64,000 nucleotides of DNA from Dysosmobacter sp. Marseille-Q4140 (GCA_018228705.1 CP073694.1:186001-250000); one strand, 5' to 3'. Counted from the first letter of the stretch, positions 41,159 through 52,853 are shown. Numbers and translations are program-made. Notes: generated by a model not told the origin, from the sequence alone.

Positions 41159-42364
41159 TCAGTGGAGCAGCTCCTCGGCGATCTTGTCGGCCAGGGCCTC
41201 CAGGCTGCGGCGCTGGGCCTCCTTCACGGAGGATTTCAGCGTCACGGTGCCCTCCATGACCCGCATGTCCTTCATGGTGTCCAGGATGCCGGTCATCAGC
41301 CGGGCGGACTGAGCCGCCCAGGTGCCATTCTCGATCAGAGCCACGGACCGGCTCCGCAGGCCGTGGGACTTCAGATCCCGGATGAAGTCCTCCATGGGGG
41401 TGTAGATCTCGCCGTTATAGGTGGCGGAGGCAAACACCAGGTGGCTGCACCGGAAGGCCTCGCTGACGAGATAGGACACGTCCGTGTGGGACACGTCGTA
41501 CAGGGCGATGTTCTTCACGCCCTTCTGGGCCAGGTGGCAGGCCAGGATATCGGCGGCGTTCTCCGTATGGCCGTAGATGGAGCCGGAGAAGATGGCCACG
41601 GCCCGGTCCTCGGGAGCGTAGGTGCTCCAGGTCTGGTACTTGTCCACGAACCACTGGATGTTCTCACGCCAGATAGGGCCGTGCAGCGGGCACAGGCACT
41701 GGATCTCCACACCGGCGGCCCGCTTCAGCAGGGCCTGGACCTGGGCGCCATACTTGCCCACGATGTTGGTGTAATACCGGCGGGCATCGTCCAGCCAGTC
41801 CCGCTCGAAGTTCACCTCGTCGGCGAAGATGTTGCCGTTGAGGGCGCCGAAGGTGCCGAAGGCGTCGGCGGAGAACAGGGTCTTGTCGGTGGTGTCATAG
41901 GTCACCATGACCTCTGGCCAGTGGACCATGGGAGCCATCAGGAAGGTGAAGGTGTGGCGGCCGGTGGTGAGGGTGTCCCCCTCCTTCACCACGACGGTGC
42001 GGCCGGTCAGATCGCAGTCGAAGAACTGGCCGATCATGGTGATGGTCTTGGCATTGCCCACAACCTGGGCGCTGGGGAACCGGCACAGCAGCTGCTCCAG
42101 GGTAGCGCAGTGGTCCGGCTCCATATGGTTTACAACCACATAGTCCAGTTCCCGGCCCGCCAGAGCAAAGCACAGGTTCTCAAAGAACCGCTCGCCCACC
42201 GCCTGGTCAGCGGTATCCAGCAGGACGGTCTTTTCGTCCAGCACCAAGTAGCTGTTGTAGCTGACGCCCCGGGGGATGGGGAACACATTCTCGAACTTGG
42301 CCAGACGCCGGTCGGAAGCGCCCAGCCACAGCAGGTCCTCATGGATATTCTGTACGCAGTACAT
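41159..42364 (-). CDS. fprA: Flavodiiron protein (FprA family)
   Basis: A 401-residue A-type flavoprotein that reduces oxygen (or NO) to harmless products in anaerobes. The N-terminal beta-lactamase-like domain carries the diiron ligands H80-X-E82-X-D84-H85 (NHMEPDH), then HWPEVM, SADAFG and LCPLHGPIW. The C-terminal flavodoxin domain begins near residue 255 with the FMN-binding loop IFSGSIYGHTENAA and includes SATYNGEIY. Length is normal. A promoter with TTGACG lies upstream. It stands alone, between convergent asnA and the V-ATPase operon. Confidence 0.94.
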   Translation of the reverse strand: MYCVQNIHEDLLWLGASDRRLAKFENVFPIPRGVSYNSYLVLDEKTVLLDTADQAVGERFFENLCFALAGRELDYVVVNHMEPDHCATLEQLLCRFPSAQVVGNAKTITMIGQFFDCDLTGRTVVVKEGDTLTTGRHTFTFLMAPMVHWPEVMVTYDTTDKTLFSADAFGTFGALNGNIFADEVNFERDWLDDARRYYTNIVGKYGAQVQALLKRAAGVEIQCLCPLHGPIWRENIQWFVDKYQTWSTYAPEDRAVAIFSGSIYGHTENAADILACHLAQKGVKNIALYDVSHTDVSYLVSEAFRCSHLVFASATYNGEIYTPMEDFIRDLKSHGLRSRSVALIENGTWAAQSARLMTGILDTMKDMRVMEGTVTLKSSVKEAQRRSLEALADKIAEELLH

Positions 42365-42425
42365 GGTCGTTTTCTCTCCTTTTCAGCGGAAATCACGCGC
42401 AAATGCGTTGTTGCCTAACAAAAAT

Positions 42426-42454
42426 ACACTACACCGGTTTTTCTGTTTCGTCAA
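42426..42454 (-). promoter_or_regulatory. Promoter for fprA
   Basis: TTGACG and TAGTGT separated by 17 bases on the minus strand, about 62 bases before the ATG. The -10 is a weak match. Confidence 0.55.
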
Positions 42455-42496
42455 GACTTCTTTATCTCCATTTCCCCAGTTTGCGGGAGAGAGGCA

Positions 42497-42527
42497 AGGA
42501 AAAACGGGGTCCCTGCCGGGACCCCGT
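42497..42527 (-). terminator. Terminator of the V-ATPase operon
   Basis: ACGGGGTCCC paired with GGGACCCCGT, loop of four, followed on the minus strand by TTTTTCC. Confidence 0.88.
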
Positions 42528-42563
42528 CTCTGGGTCTTTGCGGAACGGCGCGCGCCGGGAGGA

Positions 42564-43265
42564 TCAGACCTCCTGGGCACCGCCGAAGGCTTTGACCGCC
42601 TCCTCGCTGGCCTCCCGGCGCTCCTCGATAGCCTCCTTGAGGAGCATATCCTTGACTTTCATCAGCCGGGTGGTGGTGGCGCGGTCGTTCTCATCCAGCT
42701 TCATGGTGATATACCGGATGGCATCCTGGGTGTCGGGGATCATCACGTACTCCAGCGCGTTGACCCGGCGGCGGGTCTTTTCGATCTCCTCCGCCATCAG
42801 CTGGGCGGACTTCTCGATCTCCGCCAGCTTCAGCATCTTCTGGAACACCTTCCCCAGGGCGTCCACGGCAGCGTCCAGCTCGCCGGAGGTAGCCGCGAAG
42901 CCGTAGGGGTAGATGTCAGAATCCGACTTGGTCTTGGTCTGGAAGTGATACACCGGCACGTTGACGGACATGATGTTCTGGGTGGTCTGGGTCAGCTCCA
43001 CGCTCTGCTTGGGATAGAGCAGGGCCTGCTCCAGAGCCTCGGAGCTCATGAGGGCGGAGGCCACGGTGAAGGAGTTGTGGACCTTCATCAGTTCCTCCTC
43101 CACCTCGGCGCGGAGGGCGCGGACCTCCCGGACGGTGTCCAGGAACTGCTTCATCAGCTCATCCCGTTTGTCCTTGAGCAGCTTGTGGCCCCGCTGAGCC
43201 GTGCGCAGCTTGCCCTTGAGGCGGGTGAGCTCCATACGGGTAGGGCTTACCGTGATATTCGCCAT
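42564..43265 (-). CDS. ntpD: V-type ATP synthase subunit D
   Basis: A 233-residue central-stalk subunit. ISVSPTRMELTRLKGKL-like N-terminus (residues 3-19), then a long coiled coil (GHKLLKDKRDELMKQFLDTV) and the C-terminal coil EIEKTRRRVNALEYVMIPD, both typical of V/A-ATPase subunit D, which rotates inside the A3B3 head. The extra C-terminal tail (EERREASEEAVKAFGGAQEV) is slightly longer than in Enterococcus. It is the last gene of the operon, 13 bases after subunit B. Confidence 0.93.
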   Translation of the reverse strand: MANITVSPTRMELTRLKGKLRTAQRGHKLLKDKRDELMKQFLDTVREVRALRAEVEEELMKVHNSFTVASALMSSEALEQALLYPKQSVELTQTTQNIMSVNVPVYHFQTKTKSDSDIYPYGFAATSGELDAAVDALGKVFQKMLKLAEIEKSAQLMAEEIEKTRRRVNALEYVMIPDTQDAIRYITMKLDENDRATTTRLMKVKDMLLKEAIEERREASEEAVKAFGGAQEV

Positions 43266-43278
43266 GGCTCACCCCTCC

Positions 43279-44667
43279 TTACTTCTGCTCGTCTTTTTTC
43301 GGCCAGTATCTCTCGATCAGTTCCGGCTTAATCCGCTTCAGCTCCGCCTTGGGCAGGATGCTGAGGAGCTCCCAGCCCAGGTTCAGTGTCTCTTCGATGG
43401 AGCGGTTCTCCTCGTAGCCCTGGTTGACGTAGCGGCGCTCAAACTCGTCGGCGAACTTGGCGTACAGCAGGTCCGTGGGGGTCAGGGCGGCCTCGCCCAG
43501 AATGGACATCAGCTCCTTGTTGTCCTTACCGGTGGAGTAGGCGGCGAAGAGCTGGTTCATGGTGTCGGCGTGGTCCTCCCGGGTCTTGCCCTTGCCGACG
43601 CCCTTGTCCTTCAGACGGCTCAGACTGGGCAGCACGTCCACCGGCGGGTGGATGCCCTGGCGGTACAGTGCGCGGGAGAGGATGATCTGGCCCTCGGTGA
43701 TATAGCCGGTCAGGTCGGGGATGGGGTGGGTCTTGTCATCCTCGGGCATGGTCAGAATGGGGATCAGGGTGATGGAGCCGGGGTTGCCCAGCCGACGGCC
43801 GGCCCGCTCGTAGAGCGTGGCCAGGTCGGTGTACAGGTAGCCGGGGAAGCCGCGGCGGCCCGGGACCTCCTTCTTGGCGGCGGAGACCTCGCGCAGGGCC
43901 TCGGCGTAGTTGGTGATGTCGGTCATGATGACCAGCACGTGCATGCCCTTCTCAAAGGCCAGGTACTCCGCGGCGGTCAGGGCCATACGGGGGGTGCTGA
44001 TACGCTCGACGGCCGGGTCGTTGGCAAGGTTCGAGAACAGCACCGTACGATCGATGGCGCCGGTGCGGCGGAACTCGCTGACGAAGAACTCCGACTCCTC
44101 GAAGGTGATACCGATGGCGGCGAACACCACGGCGAAGTTGGAGGCGTCGTCCCCCAGCACCTTGGCCTGACGGGCGATCTGGGCCGCCAGGTTGGCGTGG
44201 GGCAGGCCAGAGCCGGAGAAGATGGGCAGCTTCTGGCCGCGGACCAGGGTGTTCAGACCGTCGATGGTGGAAACGCCGGTCTGGATGAACTCGTTGGGGT
44301 AGTCACGGGCGGCCGGGTTCATGGGCAGGCCGTTGATGTCCCGGTACTCCTCGGGCAGGATGTCGGGGCCGCCGTCGATGGGCTGGCCCATGCCGTTGAA
44401 CACGCGGCCCAGCATGTCGCCGGACACGCCCAGCTGCAGGGGATGGCCCAGGAAGCGGACCTTGGCGTCGGCCAGGTTGATGCCGGCGGCAGACTCGAAC
44501 AGCTGGACCACAGCGGTGTCGCCGTTGACCTCCAGCACCTTGCCCCGGCGGATGGATCCGTCGTGGAGCTCCACCTCGACCAGCTCGTCGTAGGTGACGT
44601 TCTCCACCATGCGGACCATCATCAGAGGACTGACGATCTCCTCTACGGTTCTGTATTCACGGATCAT
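43279..44667 (-). CDS. ntpB: V-type ATP synthase subunit B
   Basis: A 462-residue non-catalytic nucleotide-binding subunit of the hexameric head. It begins [19 protein letters not shown] and keeps [13 protein letters not shown], the degenerate P-loop region [19 protein letters not shown], and [36 protein letters not shown] and [19 protein letters not shown] match the B-subunit family. It lacks a true Walker A lysine, as expected. The start overlaps the stop of subunit A by four bases. Confidence 0.95.
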   Translation of the reverse strand: MIREYRTVEEIVSPLMMVRMVENVTYDELVEVELHDGSIRRGKVLEVNGDTAVVQLFESAAGINLADAKVRFLGHPLQLGVSGDMLGRVFNGMGQPIDGGPDILPEEYRDINGLPMNPAARDYPNEFIQTGVSTIDGLNTLVRGQKLPIFSGSGLPHANLAAQIARQAKVLGDDASNFAVVFAAIGITFEESEFFVSEFRRTGAIDRTVLFSNLANDPAVERISTPRMALTAAEYLAFEKGMHVLVIMTDITNYAEALREVSAAKKEVPGRRGFPGYLYTDLATLYERAGRRLGNPGSITLIPILTMPEDDKTHPIPDLTGYITEGQIILSRALYRQGIHPPVDVLPSLSRLKDKGVGKGKTREDHADTMNQLFAAYSTGKDNKELMSILGEAALTPTDLLYAKFADEFERRYVNQGYEENRSIEETLNLGWELLSILPKAELKRIKPELIERYWPKKDEQK

Positions 44668-46436
44668 AACTCGTCACCTCCCTGAGCGATCACATCGGCG
44701 ATCTGCTGCTCCATCTCGGCCTGGATCTGGGCGTAGGCCTGCTCGTACTCCTCCACGGGCACGCTCTTGGCGCGGCCGATCTTCTCACGGGCAGGGATGT
44801 CGAAGAGCTTCATGACGGCGGCGCCCTTGGTAATGGCGTCCCGGCACAGCGTCTCGTAGCGCAGGATCATAGCCAGGAGCTTCTCCTGCCGGTCGTAACT
44901 GGAGAAGCCGTCGATATCGGTGAAGGCGTTTTGCTGCAGGAAGTCCTCGCGGACCATCCGGGCCACCTCCAGGGTCAGCTGGTCGGCGGGAGACAGGGCG
45001 TCCTTGCCCACCAGCTGGACGATCTCGTTGAGGCTGGCCTCATTCTGCAGGATGCTCATGGCGCGGCCGCGGTTGGCCATGAAGGCCTCGCCCAGATTCT
45101 CGTCAAACCAGGGCTTCAGGGAGTCCAGGTACAAAGAGTAGGAGTTCAGCCAGTTGATGGCCGGGAAGTGGCGCTTGTAGGCCAGAGAGGAGTCCAGGGC
45201 CCAGAACACCTTGACGATGCGCATGGTGGCCTGGGAGACGGGCTCAGAGAGGTCGCCGCCGGGCGGCGACACGGCGCCGACGGCGGTCAGGCTGCCCCGG
45301 CGCTCGTCGGTGCCGATGCACTCCACGGAGCCGGCGCGCTCGTAGAACTGGGCCAGACGGGAGGCCAGGTACGCGGGGTAGCCCTCCTCGCCGGGCATCT
45401 CCTCCAGACGGCCGGACATCTCGCGCAGGGCCTCGGCCCAGCGGGAGGTGGAGTCGGCGATGACGGCCACGTCGTAGCCCATGTCGCGGAAGTACTCCGC
45501 AATGGTGATGCCGGTGTAGACGGAGGCCTCACGGGCGGCCACGGGCATATCGGAGGTGTTGGCGATCAGCACGGTCCGCTTCATCAGCGACTCGCCGGTG
45601 CGGGGGTCCTTCAGCTCCGGGAACTCGCGCAGAACGTCGGTCATCTCGTTGCCGCGCTCGCCGCAGCCGATGTAGATCACGATGTCCACGTCGGACCACT
45701 TGGCCAGCTGGTGCTGCACCACGGTCTTGCCGGAGCCAAAGGGACCCGGCACGGCGGCGGTGCCGCCCTTGGCGATGGGGAACATGGTGTCGATGATCCG
45801 CTGGCCGGAGCACAGGGGCCGCTTGGGGGGATACTTGTGCTTGTAGGGACGGCCAACGCGGACGGGCCACTTCTGGCTCATGGTCAACGGCACGTCCTTG
45901 CCGTCGTCGGTAGTCAGCACCGCCACGGTCTCCCGAACGTTGAAGGAGCCGCTCTGGATGCTCTTGATGGTGCCGCTCAGGGTGGGAGGCACCATGATCT
46001 TGTGGAGCACCACCGGCGTCTCGGGGACGGTGCCGATGATGTCGCCGCCCGTCACCTTGTCGCCCACGGCGGCAGTGGCGGTGAACTCCCACTTCTTCTC
46101 TTGGTCCAGGGCGGGAACTTCCACGCCGCGGGTGATGCAGGCGCCCACCTTCTCCACGATCTTCTCCAGGGGGCGCTGGATGCCGTCATAGATGCCCTCG
46201 ATCATGCCGGGGCCAAGCTCCACGCTCATGGGGGCGCCGGTGGTCTCCACCACGGCGCCGGGTCCCAGGCCGGAGGTCTCCTCGTAGACCTGGATGGAGG
46301 CGGAGTCGCCCTTCATGGTCAGGATCTCGCCGATCAGCCGCTGGGGGCCCACACGGACCACGTCGGACATATTGGCGTCCTTCAGGCCCGTGGCCACGAC
46401 CAGCGGTCCGGATACTTTCACAACTTTACCGCTCAA
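44664..46436 (-). CDS. ntpA: V-type ATP synthase subunit A (catalytic)
   Basis: A 590-residue catalytic subunit. The Walker A motif GPFGSGKT lies at residues 231-238, preceded by the non-homologous insert that distinguishes V/A-type from F-type ATPases (about residues 110-190, [20 protein letters not shown]). Later come [35 protein letters not shown] and [20 protein letters not shown]. Translation begins at a TTG (46434-46436) with GAAGG eight bases upstream. A weak start codon for a major subunit is notable, and it lies immediately after the palindrome-rich spacer. Confidence 0.95.
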   Translation of the reverse strand: MSGKVVKVSGPLVVATGLKDANMSDVVRVGPQRLIGEILTMKGDSASIQVYEETSGLGPGAVVETTGAPMSVELGPGMIEGIYDGIQRPLEKIVEKVGACITRGVEVPALDQEKKWEFTATAAVGDKVTGGDIIGTVPETPVVLHKIMVPPTLSGTIKSIQSGSFNVRETVAVLTTDDGKDVPLTMSQKWPVRVGRPYKHKYPPKRPLCSGQRIIDTMFPIAKGGTAAVPGPFGSGKTVVQHQLAKWSDVDIVIYIGCGERGNEMTDVLREFPELKDPRTGESLMKRTVLIANTSDMPVAAREASVYTGITIAEYFRDMGYDVAVIADSTSRWAEALREMSGRLEEMPGEEGYPAYLASRLAQFYERAGSVECIGTDERRGSLTAVGAVSPPGGDLSEPVSQATMRIVKVFWALDSSLAYKRHFPAINWLNSYSLYLDSLKPWFDENLGEAFMANRGRAMSILQNEASLNEIVQLVGKDALSPADQLTLEVARMVREDFLQQNAFTDIDGFSSYDRQEKLLAMILRYETLCRDAITKGAAVMKLFDIPAREKIGRAKSVPVEEYEQAYAQIQAEMEQQIADVIAQGGDEL

Positions 46437-46793
46437 TACAAATACCTTCTTTCAGGATAGATTCGCCAGAAAGAATTGGGAAACCGGTCCTCCCCCTCCC
46501 CCACTCCGCGCCCAGCGGAAGGGGGCCAGGGGAAACCGAAGGGGTTTCCCCGGTTCATTCGCCCAAGGCGAATGAAGGATCTCCAATCATTTTCGGCAGG
46601 ACATGTGCCTGCCGAAAATTCCCCGACTCAGCCGCCCTGGGCGGCGTCCACCAGTGACCGACGTCACTGGTGAGGGGGGTCAGCGGAGGCGGACACAGTC
46701 CGCCGGAGCGTCTAAGGGCTGCGCCCGAAGGCGCGTTTTGGAGGCCAACCGCCGCAGCGCGGCGGCTCTTAGGCCGGAGATGACCTGTCCCCC
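46437..46793. repeat. Palindrome-packed intercistronic spacer inside the V-ATPase operon
   Basis: About 357 non-coding bases between subunits F and A. At least eight separate stem-loops follow one another: 46529-46551 (9-bp stem), 46554-46576 (10 bp, 3-base loop), 46589-46619 (12 bp), 46631-46645 (6 bp), 46649-46672 (10 bp), 46688-46704 (7 bp), 46721-46734 (5 bp) and 46749-46765 (7 bp). None is followed by a convincing T-tract on the minus strand. Short frames through it translate to low-complexity sequence. It resembles a composite REP/BIME-like element that sits within the transcript. Confidence 0.75.
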
Positions 46794-47111
46794 TTAGAGA
46801 ATGTCCGCGCCTACCGCCCGCTCGATGGCCCGCTGGATGTTGGCCTTGCCGATGCCGAGAGAGCCCTCCCGGCCGGGGATCAGGATGATGGCGGGGCGGA
46901 TCTCATCCTTGTAGTGGGAGATCACGTCCTCCATGTCCTTGGCCAGCTGTTCCGTCAGGTAGATCACCGCGCAGTTGGTCTTGGCCAGCTCCCGGATCTG
47001 CTCCCGGGCCTCCTCCACGGAGGTGACGGGGTAGGTGTCCAGCCCCAGGGCACGGAAGCCCATGACGGACTCCCAGTCTCCCACGACTGCGATCTGATAC
47101 GTTGTCGCCAT
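46794..47111 (-). CDS. ntpG: V-type ATP synthase subunit F
   Basis: A 105-residue small stalk subunit (called NtpG in Enterococcus). It begins with YQIAVVGDWESVMGFRALGL, the family's Rossmann-like N-terminus, and contains NCAVIYLTEQLAKDM and RPAIILIPGREGSLGIGKA. It binds subunit D in the rotor stalk. ATG at 47109-47111 with GGGGTGAG upstream; a start nine bases earlier is possible. It follows subunit C by 15 bases and precedes the long spacer before subunit A. Confidence 0.92.
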   Translation of the reverse strand: MATTYQIAVVGDWESVMGFRALGLDTYPVTSVEEAREQIRELAKTNCAVIYLTEQLAKDMEDVISHYKDEIRPAIILIPGREGSLGIGKANIQRAIERAVGADIL

Positions 47112-47126
47112 ACTTCTCACCCCGCC

Positions 47127-48131
47127 TTACACATAGCTGGCCCGGAGCCGGGAGCGGATCACGTCCGCCGGGAGCCCCGCGCCGCGCCCCATCAGGAGGA
47201 TCCGCAGGTTGGTGTACTCCGTCTCCCGGGCGGCCAGGTAGCCGACCAGCGGCGCCTCGCCGAAGGGCACGTACTGGGCGCCGGCGAGATAGTCGCCCAC
47301 CGCGTCGTCGCACAGCTTTTCAAATTCCGTCAGAGGACCGCCCCGCAGGGCCTCGGCCCCGGCCTCCGCCGCGGCGGCGAACCGGGTGGGTCCGTAGACC
47401 TCGTTCATGCCGCTGCCGCGGTTGGCGCTGAGGGTCAAAATGGCGTCGGTCGCCACCTCGCCGCCCTCCATGAGCACGCCCCGGAGGAACTCCGGGCTCT
47501 TGCCCATGCGGACCGTCCGCACCAGGGCGCGGAGGTTGGCGGCGTCGATCTGAACGGCCACATAGCCCCGGAGGAAATCGCTGTTGACCTCCTCCGCCAG
47601 GGCCGCCATGTCAGCGTAGGTCCAGCGGTCCAGGGCGATGTCGCTGAGCTGGGGGTCGCGGGTGGTGTCCAGGATCTCCCGGGCCTCCGCCACCGCCGAG
47701 GCCAGCATGGGAGGCAGGCTGTCCAGTTCACCGGAGCGGACCGCCTCCTTCAGCACCGCCGCGCTTACCCGGCCCATGTCCATCAGCATCCGGTCGGCGC
47801 TGGTGCCCATGGCCTCGGCCTTCAGCAGGGCCTTGACATTGTGATAGTCGTATTTCAGTTTGAACAGCTCGATATACCTGGGCTCCGGGGCGCCGTCCAT
47901 GACATCGGAGAGAGTGGCCTCCCGGGCGGCGGAGAGCGCCGCGTCCATGGCCTCGGGATCGGCGGCGTCCAGTTCCGGATATCCGCACTCCTGGAGGATC
48001 TTGGCGGCCTCCTCGTCGGTTTTGGCCTCCAGGATCTGTTCCATCCGCTCCCGGGTCAGCAGCCCGGTCTCCATGGCCTTGACGCGGGCGGAGATCACCA
48101 GGTAATCGGTGTCCTTGATTTTTTTCGCCAA
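47127..48131 (-). CDS. ntpC: V-type ATP synthase subunit C
   Basis: A 334-residue subunit of the type that caps the rotor ring (subunit d in eukaryotes). It begins LVISARVKAMETGLLTRERM, and contains FKLKYDYHNVKALLKAEAMG and ALVRTVRMGKSPEFLRGVLM, typical of AC39-like proteins. The start is TTG at 48129-48131 with AGGAGG seven bases upstream. The PFGEAPLVGYLAARETEYTN segment at the C-terminus matches the family. Confidence 0.92.
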   Translation of the reverse strand: MAKKIKDTDYLVISARVKAMETGLLTRERMEQILEAKTDEEAAKILQECGYPELDAADPEAMDAALSAAREATLSDVMDGAPEPRYIELFKLKYDYHNVKALLKAEAMGTSADRMLMDMGRVSAAVLKEAVRSGELDSLPPMLASAVAEAREILDTTRDPQLSDIALDRWTYADMAALAEEVNSDFLRGYVAVQIDAANLRALVRTVRMGKSPEFLRGVLMEGGEVATDAILTLSANRGSGMNEVYGPTRFAAAAEAGAEALRGGPLTEFEKLCDDAVGDYLAGAQYVPFGEAPLVGYLAARETEYTNLRILLMGRGAGLPADVIRSRLRASYV

Positions 48132-48146
48132 GACACTTCCTCCTTG

Positions 48147-48740
48147 TCAGGTGTCCGGGAACAGCTTCTTTGCCACCGCTCCCGCGGTCTCCGCCTTCTG
48201 CAGGCGCACCAGGGTATCGAAGGTGCAGTTGACCTCCACGTTGTTGTCCTTGAGAATAAAGCCGCCGGCAATGTTCCGGGTCTCCTGGGAGACGGTCAGG
48301 CCGCCCTTGGGCAGCTGCTCGTTGGCCTTGGCCACGGCGGCCTTGCCGGCCTTGTCCCGGTCCTCCGGAGAGAAGATGGCCTCCTCGGTGCCGGTGGCGG
48401 AGGCCTGGATCAGCAGCGCTGCCAGAACGGCTGTGTACTGCTCCTGGGGCATGGTCCGCAGCTTCTCCAGGGCCCGCTCATAGACCTTCTCCACCATTTC
48501 CTGCTTGGCGGCCAACCCCACCTTCCGGGCTTCCATCTGGGCCACGCTGACCAGACGCTCTTCCCGCTCCGCGGCAGCTTTTTCACTGCGGGCAGCCAGG
48601 GCGGCGGCCTCAGCGTCCGCCTGGGCCTTGTACCGCTCGGTGATGCGGGCGGCCTCCTCCCTTGCCTGGGCGAGGGTCCGGTCGATCTCCGCCTGGGCGT
48701 CCGCGTTGATCCGCGCCGTGATTTTTTCGATTCCGTTCAT
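48147..48740 (-). CDS. ntpE: V-type ATP synthase subunit E
   Basis: A 197-residue peripheral-stalk subunit. The N-terminal roughly 90 residues form an Ala/Glu-rich coiled coil (AEIDRTLAQAREEAARITER), followed by a globular C-terminal domain with GGLTVSQETRNIAGGFILKD and VEVNCTFDTLVRLQKAETA, the conserved E-subunit ending. ATG at 48738-48740. It lies between K and C in the order known from Enterococcus ntp operons. Confidence 0.92.
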   Translation of the reverse strand: MNGIEKITARINADAQAEIDRTLAQAREEAARITERYKAQADAEAAALAARSEKAAAEREERLVSVAQMEARKVGLAAKQEMVEKVYERALEKLRTMPQEQYTAVLAALLIQASATGTEEAIFSPEDRDKAGKAAVAKANEQLPKGGLTVSQETRNIAGGFILKDNNVEVNCTFDTLVRLQKAETAGAVAKKLFPDT

Positions 48741-48765
48741 AAGCAATTCGCCTTTCTTCCGGCGC

Positions 48766-51200
<2,435 letters not shown>

Positions 51201-51201
51201 C

Positions 51202-51516
51202 TCAGTGATTCACAACCCTTCCGACAATATACTCGGCTGCCTCCTCCAGATGCTTGCCGGCCTCCGTCCGCAGCACGGCCGCCTCTGCCTCTGCATCGGC
51301 GGCGATTTTGGCGGAACGCTCCGCTGCTCTCGCCTCCGCCTGCTTGAGCTGGGCGCCGCCGGTCTCAGCGGCCTTGGCGCGCACCTGCTGCAAGAGCGCA
51401 AGCCCCTCCCGCTCCGCGTCGGCAATGATCTTTTTCGCCTCCGCTTCCGCGGCAGACTTGCGCTCCCGGGTCTCGGTCTCCACCTGTGTGACTTTCTCAA
51501 TGACTTCCAGGGACAT
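51202..51516 (-). CDS. ntpF: V-type ATPase peripheral-stalk subunit G/H (NtpF-like)
   Basis: A 104-residue all-helical protein dominated by an Ala/Glu/Lys coiled coil (KKIIADAEREGLALLQQVRA), the partner of subunit E in the peripheral stalk. Similarity to the family is mainly compositional, but its position directly before subunit I matches ntpF in Enterococcus. ATG with AAGGTG seven bases upstream. It is the first gene of the operon. Confidence 0.85.
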   Translation of the reverse strand: MSLEVIEKVTQVETETRERKSAAEAEAKKIIADAEREGLALLQQVRAKAAETGGAQLKQAEARAAERSAKIAADAEAEAAVLRTEAGKHLEEAAEYIVGRVVNH

Positions 51517-51675
51517 CCATTTTCACCTTCTCTCCGTAAATAAAGATAGGGGGTTCCGGGCGGATCTTCTGCCATTGGTATACGCTTGTGCCGGCCGCCT
51601 GCGGCCGGCTGCGCCGCGCTTCTCCCCGCCCCTGCGGCGCACTGACCCACTGTCAAGATTTAATTAATTGAATTC
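51517..51675 (-). promoter_or_regulatory. Leader of the V-ATPase operon
   Basis: About 160 bases between the promoter and the first gene. The palindromic CCGCCTGCGGCCGGCTGCG-type hairpin near 51596-51615 could fold in the leader. No riboswitch consensus was recognised. Confidence 0.35.
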
Positions 51676-51704
51676 AGTATAGGGCAGGCCCCCTTCCTTT
51701 GCAA
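51676..51704 (-). promoter_or_regulatory. Promoter of the V-ATPase operon
   Basis: TTGCAA and TATACT separated by exactly 17 bases on the minus strand. Confidence 0.7.
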
Positions 51705-51775
51705 GGAAATTTTACCGGATGGTCCCGGTTTCTTCCTTTTGCACAAAGATCGGGTAAGATTTTTTGTCGATTGAA

Positions 51776-51811
51776 CGCAAACGTGTGCGCAAATTAATGC
51801 AAACGTGTGCG
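51776..51811. promoter_or_regulatory. Paired operator-like direct repeats upstream of the V-ATPase promoter
   Basis: GCAAACGTGTGCG occurs twice, at 51777-51789 and 51799-51811, a spacing of 22 bases (about two helical turns). Each copy is nearly palindromic around a central CG (CGCAAACGTGTGCG pairs at 12 of 14 positions), the style of LacI-family operators. They lie roughly 75-110 bases upstream of the promoter. Confidence 0.6.
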
Positions 51812-51926
51812 ATACCATCAAAAGTTTCCTTTTTGTTTTATTTTTAACAGGCTTGTCCACCCCTATGCAGCGAAGGCCAAAATTTTTGGTTTTACCTGAC
51901 TTTTTCATTTTTCGGAGGAAAAGCAC

Positions 51927-51957
51927 AGCGGGGCCAGGTGGTTCACCCGGCCCCGCT
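51927..51957 (-). terminator. Terminator of the DivIVA-like gene
   Basis: AGCGGGGCC paired with GGCCCCGCT and a 13-base loop, followed on the minus strand by GTGCTTTTCC. The T-tract is short. Confidence 0.65.
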
Positions 51958-51970
51958 GCCTTATTTTCAT

Positions 51971-52585
51971 TCACTTGTTCCCGGCGGACGCCGGCTCAAG
52001 CATCTGCTCCAATTCCTTGAGTTCCAAGCCGGTCCGATCCATGGCCCGGGGCAGCTGGGAGAGCGTCACCTCAATTTTGCGCAGCTCGGCATTGACGTGG
52101 GCGGCCGCGGTCTCAAACACGCCCATGGCCGTCTGGTACTGTGTCTGGAAAGTACCAGACGCCTGCCGCAGCTTGGTCAGAGTGGCACTTTCCAAAGCGG
52201 CTGCACGCTGGTGGGCCTCACACTCGATATCTCCAACCCGGTCCCGGAACTGGGCGTATGCCTGAGCCTCCGGCCGCAGGCGCTGGGCCTCGTCGGCCAG
52301 GGTCTGGAGGCGGTCCCGCTCCTGCTCCAATGCCTGCCGGGCGCTCTGCTCCCGGTTCAGACGCCGCTCCAGCTCACGGCAGCGGTCCTCCGCCTCCCCC
52401 GCCCGGCGCTCCTGATCCGCAGCCTGGGTCTCCAATGCCTGAACCTTGGCACGCAGGCCGTCGAGCTCCTGCTGGAGCCGCTCCTGGAGCTCCGCGGCCT
52501 CCCGGGAGGACTGTTCAATGTAGCGGATGACGTCCTGCTTGTCAAACCCGCCGAAGGCAACGCTCTTGAAGGTGTTGTTTTCCAT
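51971..52585 (-). CDS. DivIVA-like coiled-coil protein
   Basis: A 204-residue protein. The N-terminus FKSVAFGGFDKQDVIRYIEQ resembles the membrane-binding start of DivIVA-domain proteins (F...GF...DV..YI). A continuous Glu/Arg/Gln coiled coil follows to about residue 120, and then a second helical segment ends with LSQLPRAMDRTGLELKELEQ. Such proteins localise to curved or division-site membrane and recruit partners; the specific role here is unknown. ATG 52583-52585 with GGTGGG upstream was chosen, since the longer frame starts in the AT-rich tRNA promoter region. Confidence 0.72.
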   Translation of the reverse strand: MENNTFKSVAFGGFDKQDVIRYIEQSSREAAELQERLQQELDGLRAKVQALETQAADQERRAGEAEDRCRELERRLNREQSARQALEQERDRLQTLADEAQRLRPEAQAYAQFRDRVGDIECEAHQRAAALESATLTKLRQASGTFQTQYQTAMGVFETAAAHVNAELRKIEVTLSQLPRAMDRTGLELKELEQMLEPASAGNK

Positions 52586-52686
52586 AAACCCACCGCTTTC
52601 CTGTATCGATACAATCTGTACTTTAGCACAAAGCCGCATCATTGACAAGGGTTTGAAAAAAAGCCAAAAAAAATGCAAAAAAACTC

Positions 52687-52715
52687 TTGCATTTTCAAAA
52701 GTAGTGTGCTAGTAT
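52687..52715 (+). promoter_or_regulatory. Promoter for tRNA-Arg
   Basis: TTGCAT, 17 bases, then TAGTAT with an extended TGC in front (TGCTAGTATAAT); about 23 bases before the tRNA. Confidence 0.72.
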
Positions 52716-52737
52716 AATTAAGCTGTCTGTGAGACAC

Positions 52738-52814
52738 GCGCCCTTAGCTCAGCTGGATAGAGCGTCTGGCTACGGACCAGAAGGCCGGGGGTTCGAATCC
52801 CTCAGGGCGTACCA
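52738..52814 (+). tRNA. tRNA-Arg (anticodon ACG)
   Basis: A full cloverleaf can be drawn. The acceptor stem is GCGCCCT/AGGGCGT (first pair G-U), the D arm GCTC...GAGC, the anticodon stem TCTGG/CCAGA with loop CTACGGA (anticodon ACG at positions 34-36), and the T arm GGGGG-TTCGAAT-CCCTC (one G-T wobble). The 3' CCA is encoded (52812-52814). A34 would be modified to inosine to read CGU, CGC and CGA. Confidence 0.97.
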
Positions 52815-52853
52815 CGTGGTCGCAAAGCTTGCTTTGCGACCACGTCTTTTTTA
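52814..52853 (+). terminator. Terminator of tRNA-Arg
   Basis: ACGTGGTCGCAAAG paired with CTTTGCGACCACGT, 14 perfect pairs around CTTG, then CTTTTTT. It begins at the last A of the tRNA CCA end. Confidence 0.92.

Noticed and set aside
46294..46797. Short open frames within the V-ATPase spacer
   Set aside because: Translations are low-complexity Pro/Arg-rich with no ribosome sites. The segment is better explained as non-coding palindromes.
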